From an uncultured Alphaproteobacteria bacterium (GTDB lineage: Bacteria; Pseudomonadota; Alphaproteobacteria; CAAHEQ01; UBA3637), in NCBI GenBank assembly GCA_934216505.1, contig CAKQBW010000004.1, positions 7,410 to 71,409 of the forward strand: a stretch of DNA of 64,000 bases. Reading direction: 5' to 3'. Position 1 is the stretch's first letter. Each line of letters begins with the position of its first letter. A model generated the notes under the pieces. The model saw only the letters and a program-made list of their open reading frames with translations. It did not search any database and was not told the origin of the DNA. Positions 40,827 through 51,737 of this stretch are shown in pieces. The translations under genes were made by a program, and so were the position numbers.

Positions 40827-43800
40827 ATGTTTTCAAATTTTTTCATTCGCAGACCTCGCTTTGCTATAGTTTTATCTGCTGTGATTAGTTTGGCGGGGAT
40901 TATTTCTTTGATGAAATTGCCTGTGGCTTTGTACCCCGAGGTGACGCCCCCAGAAATTTCTGTTTCGGCGGTTTATCCAGGAGCGAGTGCGGAAGTGGTG
41001 GCCAAGACGGTGGGGATTCCTTTGGAAGAGCAAATCAATGGGGTGGAAGATATGATTTATATGAATTCTTCCTCCAACGATGGGGCCTACAGTCTCACGG
41101 TTACTTTTAAAACAGGGACAGATCCTGATATTGCCTTGGTGAAGGTTCAAAGTCGTGTGCAACAGGCGACCCCAAAATTGCCCGAAGAAGTGAACCGTCA
41201 AGGGATTACAGTACGCCGTCGATCTTCAGATACTTTGGCGTTTATTGCATTTACTTCCCCTGATAATTCTTTGACAGATATGCAAATCAGCGACTATATT
41301 TACAACAATGTCAAACGGAAATTGGGCAAATTAGAAGGCGTTGGCTCGGCGGAAGTTCATGGATCGCAATTGGCGATGCGGGCGTGGTTAGATACGGATA
41401 AAATGGCAGCATTACATATTACCCCCAGCCAAATTAAAACGGCTATTCAAAGCCAAAACTATCAACCCTCGTTGGGAAAAATAGGTGCTTTGCCAATGGC
41501 GACAGGGACGCAGATGGTCTATGCGATTCAAACCCAAGGTCGTATCAATGAAGTGCCCAACTTTGAAAACATTATTATTCGGACAGCAGAAGAAGGTGGG
41601 CTTGTTCGTTTAAAGGATATTTCTCGGGTGGAAATTGGTCAAGAAAATTATGGTGTTTCGGGGCTTTTTAATGGGAAGAATTCTATCGCCATGTCTATTT
41701 CAATGACATCAGGGGCGAATGCGTTAGATACGATGGAAAATGTGCGTCAAGCTTTGGCTGAAGCCAAAAATTACTTCCCAAAAGGAATGGATTATGTGAT
41801 TGGGTATGATGCCACGGATTACATCAATGCGTCTATTTCTGAAGTTGTTTGGACTTTGATTTTGACTTTTGTTTTGGTGGTCTTTGTGTGTTATATCTTT
41901 TTGCAAGATTGGCGTTCCACCTTGGTTCCTTCGGCCACCATACCTGTGTCATTATTGGGGACCTTTGCGGTTATTTTGGTGCTGGGTTATAGTATCAATA
42001 TGTTCACTTTATTCGGTCTGTTGTTGGCCATTGGGGTGGTAGTTGATGATGCGATTGTGGTGATAGAACGGGTCATCTACCTTATGCAAACGCAAAAATT
42101 GACCGCCCAACAGGCCAGTTATCAAACAATGAAAGAAGTGAGTGGGGCTTTGATTGCGACGACTTTGGTTTTGTTGGCTATCTTTGTGCCGATTGGTTTT
42201 ATGGACGGGATTGTGGGGTCTATTTACCAACAATTTTCGGTGACAATTTCTACAGCGGTTTTGTTTTCCACGTTGAATGCCTTGACTCTGTCGCCTGCTT
42301 TAACCTCTATCCTTTTAAAGGATACTCAACCAAGGACAAAAGGTCTTTTGGGGTTGTTTAACCGAGTTATTCAAAAATCAACTAAGTGCTATATGGGCTT
42401 GGCGGGGATTTTGGCCCGACACCTGTTTTTAATAGCGATGACTTTTGTCGTTTTGGTGTGCCTTTTGTTTGGCTTGTTTAAAATGACTTCTACCTCGTTT
42501 ATTCCCGATGAAGACCAAGGGGTGATTGTTATGAATATGCAATTACCTGAGGGGGCTTCCATGGAAAGAACAACGGCTCTTTTTGAAAAAGTAAAAGAGG
42601 TGTTGGATACGGAAAAAAGAGGAATTATCAGCACGCAAACGATTTTGGGATACAGTTTTATTTCGGGGCGTGGAGAAAATGTTGCGATGGCGTTCTTGGT
42701 TTTAAAACCTTGGGACCAACGGGGGCCTGAAGATTATTCCACAACAATTTTAAACCGTATTCGGGCAAAATTGTTGGCTTTTCCTGAGGCAGACTTTCAA
42801 CTGTTTGAAATGCCCGCTATCCCTGGGTTGGGTATGACAGGGGGATTGGATATTCGGTTGCAATCTTTGAACGATATGGATTTTTCCAAGTTAGATGCGA
42901 CCACGCAATCTTTCTTGGCGAAATTGAATCAAGCCCCTGAAATCGCTTATGCTTTTTCTACTTTTACCTCAAAGACGCCGAATATCTTTGTGGATATAGA
43001 TCGTGAAAAAGCCGAACAAATGAAAGTCCCAGTTGTTAATATCTTTTCCACTTTGGAAAGTTATTTGGGGTCGGCTTATATCAACGATGTCAATTTTGGG
43101 ACGCAGGTGAATAAGGTGATGATTCAATCAGACGCCCAGTTCCGTGCGGACAAAGAAAATATCAATGATATTTATGTGCCCAATACCAAAGGGCAGATGA
43201 TTCCTTTGCGGGGATTGGTCCATTTATCTGATATTTTAACGCCACGGGTGATTGAACGGTATAACCAATATCCATCGGCCAAAATTACAGCGGTGCCTCG
43301 TCCAGGGGTTAGTACAGGGGACGCAATGATGGCGGCCAAACGAGTCGCCCAAACTTTGCCCAAAGGATATACCTTTGAATGGTCCACCATGAGTTATCAA
43401 GAAGAAAACACACATGGTCAGATTGGTTATTTAATAGCGTTGGCGATTTTGTTTGCTTACCTGTTTTTGGTGGCGCAATATGAAAGTTTCATCATTCCTG
43501 TTTCCGTGATGCTTTCGTTGATTGTTGCAATGACTGGGGCAATGCTGGGTCTGTTGGTGTATCACTTGCCTTTAAGTATTTACGCACAACTGGGCTTGAT
43601 TTTGTTGATTGGACTTGCCAGTAAGAACGCGATTTTAATTGTAGAATTTGCGAAAGATGAACATGAAAAAGGGCGCTCTATTATTACTTCAGGATTGACA
43701 GGGTTGCGTGAAAGATTTCGGGCTGTATTGATGACGGCTTTCACTTTTGTGTTGGGGGTGTGGCCTATGGTTGTAGCTACAGGAGCCGCCAGTAATTCTC

Positions 43801-43925
43801 GTATTTCTTTGGGTGTGCCCGTTTTCTATGGCATGTTGATAGGGACGGTTGGGGGATTGTTAGTGATTCCTTTGTTCTATATCCTTATCCAAACAGCCTA
43901 TGAAAAATTACGCAAAGGAAAATGA
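40827..43925 (+). CDS. RND efflux pump permease (AcrB/MexF-like)
   Basis: A 1032-residue HAE1-type proton-driven multidrug efflux pump with 12 predicted membrane helices and two large periplasmic loops. The start [13 protein letters not shown] and [24 protein letters not shown] are typical; the proton relay lies in [12 protein letters not shown] (Asp-Asp in helix 4) and [16 protein letters not shown] (Lys in helix 10). No outer-membrane TolC gene follows, so the channel must be encoded elsewhere. The gene ends the unit at the hairpin 43991-44020. Confidence 0.95.
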   Translation: MFSNFFIRRPRFAIVLSAVISLAGIISLMKLPVALYPEVTPPEISVSAVYPGASAEVVAKTVGIPLEEQINGVEDMIYMNSSSNDGAYSLTVTFKTGTDPDIALVKVQSRVQQATPKLPEEVNRQGITVRRRSSDTLAFIAFTSPDNSLTDMQISDYIYNNVKRKLGKLEGVGSAEVHGSQLAMRAWLDTDKMAALHITPSQIKTAIQSQNYQPSLGKIGALPMATGTQMVYAIQTQGRINEVPNFENIIIRTAEEGGLVRLKDISRVEIGQENYGVSGLFNGKNSIAMSISMTSGANALDTMENVRQALAEAKNYFPKGMDYVIGYDATDYINASISEVVWTLILTFVLVVFVCYIFLQDWRSTLVPSATIPVSLLGTFAVILVLGYSINMFTLFGLLLAIGVVVDDAIVVIERVIYLMQTQKLTAQQASYQTMKEVSGALIATTLVLLAIFVPIGFMDGIVGSIYQQFSVTISTAVLFSTLNALTLSPALTSILLKDTQPRTKGLLGLFNRVIQKSTKCYMGLAGILARHLFLIAMTFVVLVCLLFGLFKMTSTSFIPDEDQGVIVMNMQLPEGASMERTTALFEKVKEVLDTEKRGIISTQTILGYSFISGRGENVAMAFLVLKPWDQRGPEDYSTTILNRIRAKLLAFPEADFQLFEMPAIPGLGMTGGLDIRLQSLNDMDFSKLDATTQSFLAKLNQAPEIAYAFSTFTSKTPNIFVDIDREKAEQMKVPVVNIFSTLESYLGSAYINDVNFGTQVNKVMIQSDAQFRADKENINDIYVPNTKGQMIPLRGLVHLSDILTPRVIERYNQYPSAKITAVPRPGVSTGDAMMAAKRVAQTLPKGYTFEWSTMSYQEENTHGQIGYLIALAILFAYLFLVAQYESFIIPVSVMLSLIVAMTGAMLGLLVYHLPLSIYAQLGLILLIGLASKNAILIVEFAKDEHEKGRSIITSGLTGLRERFRAVLMTAFTFVLGVWPMVVATGAASNSRISLGVPVFYGMLIGTVGGLLVIPLFYILIQTAYEKLRKGK

Positions 43926-43990
43926 CTTTCTGTTGTTGAGAGCATCTTGCCCGTGGGATTCTTTTGATTGAAAATCAGCCCCTAAAAAAG

Positions 43991-44020
43991 AGAGCAAAGA
44001 AAAATCTTTGCTCTTGTTTT
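43991..44020 (+). terminator. RND operon terminator
   Basis: Stem AGAGCAAAGA / TCTTTGCTCT with loop AAAA, then TTGTTTT. Confidence 0.88.
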
Positions 44021-44429
44021 AACTTTCCTGAACCCCCATCGCCAGAAACAGTTGTTTTGGTGCATCCATAATCCATACAACGATACGAAAAAGTTGATAT
44101 GTATCGCAAAAGGAAAAATTTTAGTGCTTTTCATCCCCTCGCGCATGGTATTTTATAAGCATTTTTTTATGGCTTTTTATAATTTTGGTTCGGGGCAGAT
44201 GTCTTTTAACTATTTTTAAAAGCATTACTCAGAGCTGATAAAAGCGCTCATAAAATAAAGAAAAAACGTCCATTTCTGAACGTTTGCGCGATTTGGTTGG
44301 GGTGGGCTGATTGTAAATCGCTGGAAGCGATTTATCCTGCGCTGACGCTTGGACCGCCTGACGGCGTCCGCTCATTATATTCGCGAACAAACCAACTTCG
44401 TTGGGCCGAACCCAATACACCTTTGCCAA

Positions 44430-44454
44430 TAAAAAAACCGCCCTAACGGACGGT
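44430..44454 (-). terminator. tRNA-Gln terminator
   Basis: On the minus strand, stem ACCGTCC / GGGCGGT then seven T. Confidence 0.8.
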
Positions 44455-44461
44455 CCTTTAT

Positions 44462-44536
44462 TGGCTGGGGTGGCTGGATTCGAACCAACGAATGACGGTA
44501 TCAAAAACCGTTGCCTTACCACTTGGCGACACCCCA
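44462..44536 (-). tRNA. tRNA-Gln (anticodon TTG)
   Basis: A 75-nt cloverleaf: acceptor stem TGGGGTG / CACCCCA, discriminator G and encoded CCA; D-arm CGCCAAGTGGTAAGGCA; anticodon stem ACGGT / ACCGT with loop TTTTGAT; T-arm with GGTTCGAATC. Very close to known glutamine tRNAs. Confidence 0.95.
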
Positions 44537-44583
44537 AACGATTTTTACATTCTAGCAAACTTTTTAAAAAATTGCAAGCACTT

Positions 44584-46806
44584 TTATTTAAATTTATTAT
44601 TTCTTGGAAAACCAACGGGCGGGACACGCCCCACAGTGGCCCGTTTAGCCAACCATAAAGTCATGTCTGGTTCAATATGAATGCCATTACCGGAAGGATA
44701 GGGCAAGCCTTCAGCCCAATTAAAAAAGCGCACATCGGATAATTTAGCCCCATTGTATTTTTGTAAAATAACCCCCGACCCTCGTGCCATCGTGGGGATT
44801 TCCTCAGTTTTATAAACCAAAAGTTTTCGGTTGTTTCCAATAACGGCCACAGAATCACCTTCGGCCACACGACACAGCCATGCCTCATCATTTTCCCCTA
44901 AATTCAAAATGATTTTTCCTGCTTTTGTTTGGGCGATGATGTTATTGGATTCCACAATAAAGCCCTTTCCGTTTCGGCTGGCCACCAATAATTTTTGGTT
45001 AGGTTTAAAAATAAACATTTCCACAATATCGGCATTTTCGGGCAGATCAATACTTAAACGCAGCGGTTCTCCAAATCCCCGTCCCCCAGCGATATTGTTG
45101 CCTAAAATAGAATAGAAACGCCCGTTTGAAGCAAACAACATGATGTGGTCCGTGGTGTAAGTATTGACCGAAAAAGCCAACGAATCTCCCTCTTTAAACT
45201 TCAAATCCGTCAAGTTGGCATTAGTTCCTTTTAAAGCCCGAATCCATCCTTGTTTAGACAGAACAACCGTAATAGGTTCTTTTTCAATCAAAGTTTCAAT
45301 GTTCATTTGGATTTCTTGAACGGCCCCAGAAATAACAGTTCTGCGCTTGCCTAATTCTGTTTTTTGCCCAAAATCTTTTTGAATTTTTTTAATTTCTTCC
45401 GCTAATTTTCCCTTACGCAATTCACCATCAGCCAATAAATTTTCCAGCCCCGCTTTTTCCAAAGCCAGTTCTTCAAATTCATTGCGTAATTGTTCTTCCT
45501 CTAACTTTCGCAAAGAACGCAACTTCATATTTAAAATTGCCTCCGCCTGAATATCGCTTAAGGCAAATTCTTGCATCATTAAAGGTTTAGGTTCGTCTTC
45601 GTTTCGGATAATTTCAATGACACGATCCAAGTTTAAATAGGCCGTCAAAAATCCCTGTAAAAGTTCCATGCGGTGCGCAATTTTTTCCAAGCGGAATTGA
45701 CTGCGCCGAATTAAAACTTTTTCCCGATGACTTAACCATGCCCCAATGACTTCGTTCAGGCTCATTACTTTGGGTGTGTGGTCAGCGGTCAATACATTCA
45801 TATTCAGATTAAAATTGATTTGTAAATCACTGTTTTTAAACAAATGTTCCATTAATTGTTCAGGAATTACAATGCGGGATTTGGGTTCCAAAACAATGCG
45901 AACATCTTCGCTGGATTCATCACGAATGTCCGCCAACAAAGGAAGTTTTTTTTCGGCCAATAACTTGGCGATACGCATAATTAAGTCAGATTTGACAACG
46001 CCATAGGGAATTTCTGTAATAATAATTTGATATTGTCCATGACCGAGATCTTCTCGTTCCCACTTGGCCCGTACCTTTAAAGCCCCACGCCCTTCTGTAT
46101 AAACCTTCACTAGAGTGGTTTTGTCTTCCACTAAGACGCCCCCTGTGGGGAAATCAGGTCCTTGCACAAAGTCAATCAGTTTTTCGGTGGAAGAATCTGG
46201 GTGTTTCAGCAAATAAAGGGCGGCTTCACAGACTTCCCCCACATTGTGAGGAGGGATATTCGTGGCCATACCCACGGCGATGCCACTGGACCCATTGGCC
46301 AATAGATTCGGAAAAGCCGCTGGCATTACACAGGGTTCTTCATCTTCCCCATCATAGGTGGGTTCAAAATCAACAGAGTTATTGTCCAATCCGTCCATCA
46401 AAGCCAAGGCGACAGGGGTGAGACGTGCCTCAGTATAACGCATAGCGGCGGCACGGTCGCCATCAATGTTGCCGAAATTTCCTTGCCCATCTACCAAAGG
46501 ATAACGTACGGCAAAACTTTGGGCCAAACGGACCATCGCTTCATAAACAGAAGAATCCCCATGGGGGTGGTATTTACCAATCACATCTCCCACCACACGG
46601 GCGCACTTTTTAAAACCTTTGTCGGGGTCCAACTTTAATTGACGCATAGCCCATAACAAGCGGCGATGAACAGGCTTTAATCCATCTCGCACATCGGGCA
46701 AAGAACGCGCCACAATCGTGGAAAGGGCATACGCTAAATACCTTTCAGACAAAGCGTCCGCCAGTTGCTGTTCTTGAATTTTAGATAAGGTCAATTCTTC
46801 AGTCAT
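44584..46806 (-). CDS. parC: DNA topoisomerase IV subunit A
   Basis: ParC breaks and rejoins DNA to decatenate daughter chromosomes with ParE. The 740-residue protein has the winged-helix tower core with [20 protein letters not shown], the quinolone-determining region [14 protein letters not shown] with a susceptible-type Ser, and the active Tyr in [11 protein letters not shown]. The C-terminal beta-pinwheel is present and ends [11 protein letters not shown] chose ATG 46806 because the promoter at 46814-46842 places the transcript start there; the frame to 46842 pre-dates it. GyrA is the alternative, but the short GyrA-box-free C-terminus favours ParC. parE is not adjacent. Confidence 0.9.
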   Translation of the reverse strand: MTEELTLSKIQEQQLADALSERYLAYALSTIVARSLPDVRDGLKPVHRRLLWAMRQLKLDPDKGFKKCARVVGDVIGKYHPHGDSSVYEAMVRLAQSFAVRYPLVDGQGNFGNIDGDRAAAMRYTEARLTPVALALMDGLDNNSVDFEPTYDGEDEEPCVMPAAFPNLLANGSSGIAVGMATNIPPHNVGEVCEAALYLLKHPDSSTEKLIDFVQGPDFPTGGVLVEDKTTLVKVYTEGRGALKVRAKWEREDLGHGQYQIIITEIPYGVVKSDLIMRIAKLLAEKKLPLLADIRDESSEDVRIVLEPKSRIVIPEQLMEHLFKNSDLQINFNLNMNVLTADHTPKVMSLNEVIGAWLSHREKVLIRRSQFRLEKIAHRMELLQGFLTAYLNLDRVIEIIRNEDEPKPLMMQEFALSDIQAEAILNMKLRSLRKLEEEQLRNEFEELALEKAGLENLLADGELRKGKLAEEIKKIQKDFGQKTELGKRRTVISGAVQEIQMNIETLIEKEPITVVLSKQGWIRALKGTNANLTDLKFKEGDSLAFSVNTYTTDHIMLFASNGRFYSILGNNIAGGRGFGEPLRLSIDLPENADIVEMFIFKPNQKLLVASRNGKGFIVESNNIIAQTKAGKIILNLGENDEAWLCRVAEGDSVAVIGNNRKLLVYKTEEIPTMARGSGVILQKYNGAKLSDVRFFNWAEGLPYPSGNGIHIEPDMTLWLAKRATVGRVPPVGFPRNNKFK

Positions 46807-46813
46807 TAGAGCA

Positions 46814-46842
46814 ATTTTAGGCAAAAATATCCCAAAAAGCAA
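46814..46842 (-). promoter_or_regulatory. parC promoter (probably leaderless mRNA)
   Basis: On the minus strand TTGCTT (46837-46842), 17-bp spacer, TAAAAT (46814-46819), 7 nt before the ATG; no Shine-Dalgarno sequence. Confidence 0.6.
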
Positions 46843-46880
46843 GAGATTTTTTTGAAAATAAAAAAAAACAAAACTTTCGC

Positions 46881-46909
46881 TTGACAGAGTCTTGAAAATT
46901 TGCCATAGT
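46881..46909 (+). promoter_or_regulatory. Promoter of the envelope operon (cdsA to lpxB)
   Basis: TTGACA (46881-46886), 17-bp spacer, CATAGT (46904-46909). No further strong promoter or terminator is seen until past 58175. Confidence 0.6.
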
Positions 46910-46935
46910 AATTTTCAATCTGAAAAGGAGTTGAA

Positions 46936-47772
46936 ATGCATTCAAATATTTTTTTGCGGGTTTGTTCATCGGCGGTCATGGTGCCGTTGGTGTGGGCTGT
47001 CGTTTGGTTTGGTAAGAGTGTGTATGAGGACTATTCTATTCCTTTGTTTAAATTGTTTTTGGCTTTTTTGGGGCTGGGATTGGCTTGGGAATGGGAAAAT
47101 ATGTTCCATAAAAAATTGACAACATCGGGCATGTGGCTGTTTTTTACCACCATTCTGACGGTCTTTTTGGCAGAAGATAATCTGTCTTTTACGCTTTGGA
47201 CGATTTTGGTGGGTACAACATTGGTGTATTGGAAAGACAAAGGAAATTTGGCTTTTGCGTTGGGGACAGTGTATATCTGTCTGCCTCTTTTGTCCTTGAA
47301 CTATCTTTACTTTACCAATGGGGATAGCTCACGTGAAATGATGTTGTGGCTTTTCTTTGTGGTGTGGGCGACCGATGTTGGGGGCTATATTGTGGGGAAA
47401 ACCGTTGGGGGACCCAAGTTGTGTCCTGTGGTGAGTCCCAAAAAAACGTGGTCAGGCTTGTTGGGGGGAATTGCGTTTGCGATGATTGTAGCGTACGTCT
47501 TTTCTTTGTATTTGAAAGCCTATGGCTATGTTGATGGATCGTTCCAATTTACCACAAAGTTGCTTGTCTTTTCGGCTGGGGGCTTAGCCATTGTTTCTCA
47601 AATTGGGGATTTGTTTGAATCTTATATTAAACGGCGGTTGGATTTAAAAGATTCTAGCAACCTTATCCCGGGGCATGGGGGCATTTTTGACCGAGTAGAT
47701 GGTCTTTTGTTTGTGGCTACCTTGACGGCATGGGTTGTTTATTTAACCAGTTCAGGAGGGGCGCAATCATGA
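46936..47772 (+). CDS. cdsA: Phosphatidate cytidylyltransferase
   Basis: CdsA makes CDP-diacylglycerol, the precursor of all cell phospholipids, in the inner membrane. The 278-residue protein has about seven hydrophobic helices and the family signature SNLIPGHGGIFDRVDGLLF near the C-terminus, with WATDVGGYIVGKTVGGPK before it. AAAAGGAG precedes the ATG. Its stop overlaps rseP (ATGA). uppS, frr and dxr, often nearby, are missing. Confidence 0.94.
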   Translation: MHSNIFLRVCSSAVMVPLVWAVVWFGKSVYEDYSIPLFKLFLAFLGLGLAWEWENMFHKKLTTSGMWLFFTTILTVFLAEDNLSFTLWTILVGTTLVYWKDKGNLAFALGTVYICLPLLSLNYLYFTNGDSSREMMLWLFFVVWATDVGGYIVGKTVGGPKLCPVVSPKKTWSGLLGGIAFAMIVAYVFSLYLKAYGYVDGSFQFTTKLLVFSAGGLAIVSQIGDLFESYIKRRLDLKDSSNLIPGHGGIFDRVDGLLFVATLTAWVVYLTSSGGAQS

Positions 47773-48863
47773 CAGGCTTAGCCTATTTGTTTGCTTTTGT
47801 TTTGGTGCTTTCCCTTGTGGTCATTGTCCATGAGGGTGGCCATTTTTTGGTGGCACGGGCCTGTGGGGTCAAAGTGGTGGAGTTTTCCTTGGGCTTTGGC
47901 AAAGAATTGTTTGGGCGGGTGGATAAGCATGGCACCCGTTGGAAAGTTTGTTTGATTCCTTTGGGGGGATATGTGAAAATGTTGGGGGATGCTGATGCGG
48001 CCAGTGCCCGACAATCCGATGAAAAAATTGCCCCTGAAGACAAAGATAAAACTTTTATGTGTAAAAAATTGTGGCAACGGGCTTTAATTATTTTTGCGGG
48101 GCCGGGCACAAATTATTTGTTTGCTTTTTGTTTATTGACGGGCTTGTTTTGGGCGGTGGGGACATTTACTTTGGCCCCCTATGTGGGCAGTGTTTTGGAT
48201 AATTCTGTGGCGCAAAAAATAGGGATTCAAAAAGGGGATATGATTCAAGATATCAATGGACATCATATTGACTCTTTTTCTGATATTAAACGTATTTTGG
48301 TTTTAACGGAATATGGTCATGATTTGACACTTACTTTGGATCGTCAAGGCAAGGAAGTCGTGTTGCAGACGCCAGCTTTACAGGAAAAAGAATCAGGTCA
48401 GGTTATTTTGGGAATTACCCCTGATGCGGGAAAGATTGAAACGACCCAAAAATTGACTTTTATTCAATCTATGGGACAATCGGGACAAGTCTTGTGGGAA
48501 ACGACAGCCGATACTTTGCGTTATTTGGGACAGGTTTTAACAGGTTCTCGGTCGCCTAAGGACTTGCGGGGACCTTTGGGAATAGCGGAAGCCTCGGGGG
48601 ATGCTTTGATGGGGGGCGTTGTTGTTTTGTTGAGTTTTATTGCCCATATTTCTATTGCTTTGGGGTTGATGAATTTGTTGCCAATTCCTGTGTTAGATGG
48701 GGGGCATTTGGCTTTTTATGGAGTGGAGGCCGTGTTGCGCCGTCCATTGTCTGAAAAAGTTCAAAATACTTTCATTTGGACAGGCTTGGGGATTTTAATG
48801 TTGATTTTTGCGTATTCTCTTTTTCTTGATGTTCCACGTATTTTTCAAAGGATTGCCGAATGA
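47769..48863 (+). CDS. rseP: RIP site-2 zinc metalloprotease RseP
   Basis: RseP cuts anti-sigma factors and signal-peptide remnants within the membrane. The 364-residue protein has the catalytic HEGGH (HExxH) near the start (VIVHEGGHFLVARACG), one PDZ domain (about 115-190), and the C-terminal zinc motif NLLPIPVLDGGH. The start overlaps cdsA as ATGA, rejecting the longer frame to 47730. It has one PDZ, where enterobacteria have two. Confidence 0.95.
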   Translation: MTGLAYLFAFVLVLSLVVIVHEGGHFLVARACGVKVVEFSLGFGKELFGRVDKHGTRWKVCLIPLGGYVKMLGDADAASARQSDEKIAPEDKDKTFMCKKLWQRALIIFAGPGTNYLFAFCLLTGLFWAVGTFTLAPYVGSVLDNSVAQKIGIQKGDMIQDINGHHIDSFSDIKRILVLTEYGHDLTLTLDRQGKEVVLQTPALQEKESGQVILGITPDAGKIETTQKLTFIQSMGQSGQVLWETTADTLRYLGQVLTGSRSPKDLRGPLGIAEASGDALMGGVVVLLSFIAHISIALGLMNLLPIPVLDGGHLAFYGVEAVLRRPLSEKVQNTFIWTGLGILMLIFAYSLFLDVPRIFQRIAE

Positions 48864-51121
48864 AAAAATTTAAATATGGTCTGGCTTTATGTGCGTTGAT
48901 GGCTTTTTCTGTACAAGCAGAAGAGTTAAAGTCTGTTCAAATTTCGGGAACAAAGCGTATTGAAAATTCAACGGTCATGAATTATTTGGGCCTGAAAACC
49001 AGTGAAGAAGTGGGGCAGGCGGAATTGGATAAAGCTTCCAAGACTTTATTTGCAACAGGGCTGTTTTCTGATGTGCAAGTTTCAATGAACGACGGTGTTG
49101 CCAACATTCAAGTGGTGGAAAATCCGATTGTTCATGAGGTTTATTTTGATGGAAATAAGGCTTTAGATGATGATGCTTTAAAAACAGAAGTGTTATTAAA
49201 GCCACGGGATGTTTATACCAAACGGAAATTGCAACGGGACGCTGAACGGTTGATGGAAGTTTATAAGCGTCATGGGCGTTTTGCGGCCAAAATTGAACCC
49301 AAGATTATTAAACAAGATCAAAATCGTGTAGATGTTGTTTTTGAAATTCAGGAAGGAAAAAAAGCTACTGTTCAAAAAATTGTTTTTGAAGGCAATCAGG
49401 CGTTTTCGGATTCTGAATTACAAGACAAAATGATGACCCAAGAAAAGGCATGGTATCGCTTTTTAAGTTCCACAGACACTTACGATCCTGATCGTTTTAA
49501 TTATGACCAAGAATTGGTGCGTCGTTATTATTTAAAGCACGGGTATTTGGATTTTAAAATTGAACGGGCCATGGCCGAATTGACGCAAGATAAAGAAGGC
49601 TTTATTTTGACTCTGTATGTGAATGAAGGAAAAAAATATACGATTTCGGATATAGAAATTCAAAATCATTTACCTGAATATCAATCCAAAAAAGACCTGA
49701 AAGATTTGATTGACCTTGAAAAAGGAGCGGTGGTTGATGTAGATGAAATCAATACCTCAGTGGATAAAATGACGGACTTTTTGATAGATAGTGGGTATGC
49801 TTTTGCAAATGTGGTGCCTGACATTGTACGTGATGAAAAAACAGGAACAGCTAAACTGATTTTCCGTATTTCCGAAGGCGATAAAGTCTTTGTGCATCGG
49901 ATTAATATCAAGGGGAACAGTCGTACCAAAGATAAAGTTGTGCGGCGGGAATTTAAAATTAAAGAAGGTGATGCATTTAATGCTTCTAAATTGCGGCGGT
50001 CTAAACAAAATGTTTCGGATTTGGATTACTTTTCCAATGTTGATTTAAAGACGGCTCCTGTGCCAACAAATCCGTCTTTAATTGATGTGGATATGAGCCT
50101 TCAGGAAAAATCAACAGGGGCCTTTAATGTGGGGATTGGGTGGTCTTCCTATGATGGGTTGATGTTTGAAACAGGGATTCAGGAACGAAACATCTTGGGG
50201 ACAGGGAATATCGCTAACTTGAATGTGATGCTCAGCCAAAAAGAAACACAATATACGATTGGTTTAACGGACCCGTATTTTATGGATTATAACTTGACAG
50301 CGGGAATTGATTTATTCCATACCACGCGGGATAATTCGGATTCGTCCTCTTATGATTATAAAACCACAGGGGGTGTTTTGCGCTTTGGGTGGAATTATAC
50401 GGATTCTTTGCGCCATGTGGCCCGCTATACTTTGCGTCAAGATAATATCACGAATGTGGATAACGATGCGGCTCTTTCCATTAAGAAACAGGAAGGTAAA
50501 AATGTTGTTTCTATGATTGGCCAAGAATTGATTTACGATAAGCGGGATAGTCGGTTGAACCCCACCACAGGGTATTATACTTCGCTGGGGGCTGATGTTG
50601 CAGGTTTGGGGGGAGATAGTAAATTCTATCGGATAAACTTTACGGGCATTCGTTATTTTTCTGTGGCAGAAGATGTGGTCTTTTCTTTGCGCACAGATGG
50701 GGGGCGTATTTGGGGTTATGGCGGGAAGGATGTCCGCATCAACGACCTTTATTTCTTGGGGGATGCGTCCTTGCGTGGGTTTGAATACGGGGGCGTTGGG
50801 GCTCGGGATATTCAATCTCAGGACGCTTTGGGGGGAAATTGGTATACAACGGCTTCGGCTGAATTGACTTTCCCCACGGGCTTACCGAAAGAAATGGGGA
50901 TTAAGGGAAAATTATTTACCGATGCTGGATATATCAGCAAACCTGACGATTTTAACTCGGAAACAATGGAATACTCCAATAAGATTCGGGTTGGTGTGGG
51001 GACAGGGGTCCAATGGTCTTCTCCTATGGGGGTGATTAATTTGGACTTTACTTACCCGTTGGTTAAGACGAAGTTTGATAAAACACGCGTCTTTAGATTA
51101 AATTTTGGGAAAGGATTTTAA
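48860..51121 (+). CDS. bamA: Outer membrane protein assembly factor BamA
   Basis: BamA inserts beta-barrel proteins into the outer membrane. The 753-residue precursor has a signal peptide (about 1-20, ending VQAEE), five POTRA domains (for example IVHEVYFDGNKALDDDALKTEV and VHRINIKGNSRTKDKVVRREF) and a C-terminal 16-strand barrel with the conserved LRGFEYGGVGARD (lid loop) and a final strand ending RLNFGKGF with an aromatic residue last. It overlaps rseP by 4 nt. Confidence 0.96.
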   Translation: MKKFKYGLALCALMAFSVQAEELKSVQISGTKRIENSTVMNYLGLKTSEEVGQAELDKASKTLFATGLFSDVQVSMNDGVANIQVVENPIVHEVYFDGNKALDDDALKTEVLLKPRDVYTKRKLQRDAERLMEVYKRHGRFAAKIEPKIIKQDQNRVDVVFEIQEGKKATVQKIVFEGNQAFSDSELQDKMMTQEKAWYRFLSSTDTYDPDRFNYDQELVRRYYLKHGYLDFKIERAMAELTQDKEGFILTLYVNEGKKYTISDIEIQNHLPEYQSKKDLKDLIDLEKGAVVDVDEINTSVDKMTDFLIDSGYAFANVVPDIVRDEKTGTAKLIFRISEGDKVFVHRINIKGNSRTKDKVVRREFKIKEGDAFNASKLRRSKQNVSDLDYFSNVDLKTAPVPTNPSLIDVDMSLQEKSTGAFNVGIGWSSYDGLMFETGIQERNILGTGNIANLNVMLSQKETQYTIGLTDPYFMDYNLTAGIDLFHTTRDNSDSSSYDYKTTGGVLRFGWNYTDSLRHVARYTLRQDNITNVDNDAALSIKKQEGKNVVSMIGQELIYDKRDSRLNPTTGYYTSLGADVAGLGGDSKFYRINFTGIRYFSVAEDVVFSLRTDGGRIWGYGGKDVRINDLYFLGDASLRGFEYGGVGARDIQSQDALGGNWYTTASAELTFPTGLPKEMGIKGKLFTDAGYISKPDDFNSETMEYSNKIRVGVGTGVQWSSPMGVINLDFTYPLVKTKFDKTRVFRLNFGKGF

Positions 51122-51122
51122 C

Positions 51123-51719
51123 ATGAAAAAAATGATGAAAAAATTAGATATGGCGCAATTCAAATCTAAAAAATCGCTGAAAGGGGCTTTGATTGCGGCG
51201 GGGGTTTTGTTGGTGGGCTTTGGGGCCTATACGATGACCCGTCCTGAAGTGGGCGTTATTGATTTTTATGCGGCCCAAGGAAAAGCCAAAGTCTATCAAT
51301 CTGTGGTGGCTCAACGGCAAAAATATGAAAATGATATTCGGGCCAGAATGAAAGCTGATTCTGTGGGCTTGGAAAAAGATGCCCAAAAGTTGGAAGAACA
51401 AAAAAACAAAATGAGTTCCGATGAATTTGCGAAAAAGTTTCAATCTTTGCAAAAACGGGCGGCTTTAATTCAAAATAAATATCGTCCTGATGCGGAACGG
51501 TTGATGCTGGCTTCACAAATAGCTTTGAAAGGTGTCGAAAAAGAGATTGCTTTGGCGGTTGAAAAAACGGCCCAACAAACAGGAGTTAAGATTTTATTGC
51601 CTGTCAATAGTGTCTTGTATGCCAAAAAATCAGCTGATTTAACGGATAAATTTGTTAAAAATTTGGATAAGATTGTGCAAACAGTTCCTTATCCTGACCC
51701 CAATAAATTGGCTCAATAA
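51123..51719 (+). CDS. skp: Skp/OmpH-family periplasmic chaperone
   Basis: Skp escorts unfolded outer-membrane proteins across the periplasm to BamA. The 198-residue protein has a basic start and one hydrophobic segment (about 20-40, ALIAAGVLLVGFGAY) acting as signal or anchor, then the long charged coiled-coil arms (about 60-130). GGAAAGGA lies upstream of ATG 51123, one base after the BamA stop; the frame from 51105 is rejected. No signal peptidase site is clear, so it may remain membrane-tethered, unlike E. coli Skp. Confidence 0.85.
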   Translation: MKKMMKKLDMAQFKSKKSLKGALIAAGVLLVGFGAYTMTRPEVGVIDFYAAQGKAKVYQSVVAQRQKYENDIRARMKADSVGLEKDAQKLEEQKNKMSSDEFAKKFQSLQKRAALIQNKYRPDAERLMLASQIALKGVEKEIALAVEKTAQQTGVKILLPVNSVLYAKKSADLTDKFVKNLDKIVQTVPYPDPNKLAQ

Positions 51720-51737
51720 TCAGGTAAAGGAGATAGA

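Larger units (their letters stand above)
43926..44461. other. Intergenic stretch with several hairpins
   Basis: About 530 bases with no gene. Contents: the pump terminator, an AAACGT/ACGTTT hairpin near 44270, a perfect inverted repeat TAAATCGCT-GGA-AGCGATTTA (about 44313-44333), a GGAC-CGCC/GGCG-TCC hairpin (about 44351-44369), and the tRNA-Gln terminator. The clustered hairpins resemble a repeat element. Confidence 0.5.

Noticed and set aside
44229..44627. 132-codon minus-strand ORF through tRNA-Gln into the end of parC
   Set aside because: It spans tRNA-Gln, its terminator and parC coding sequence in another frame.
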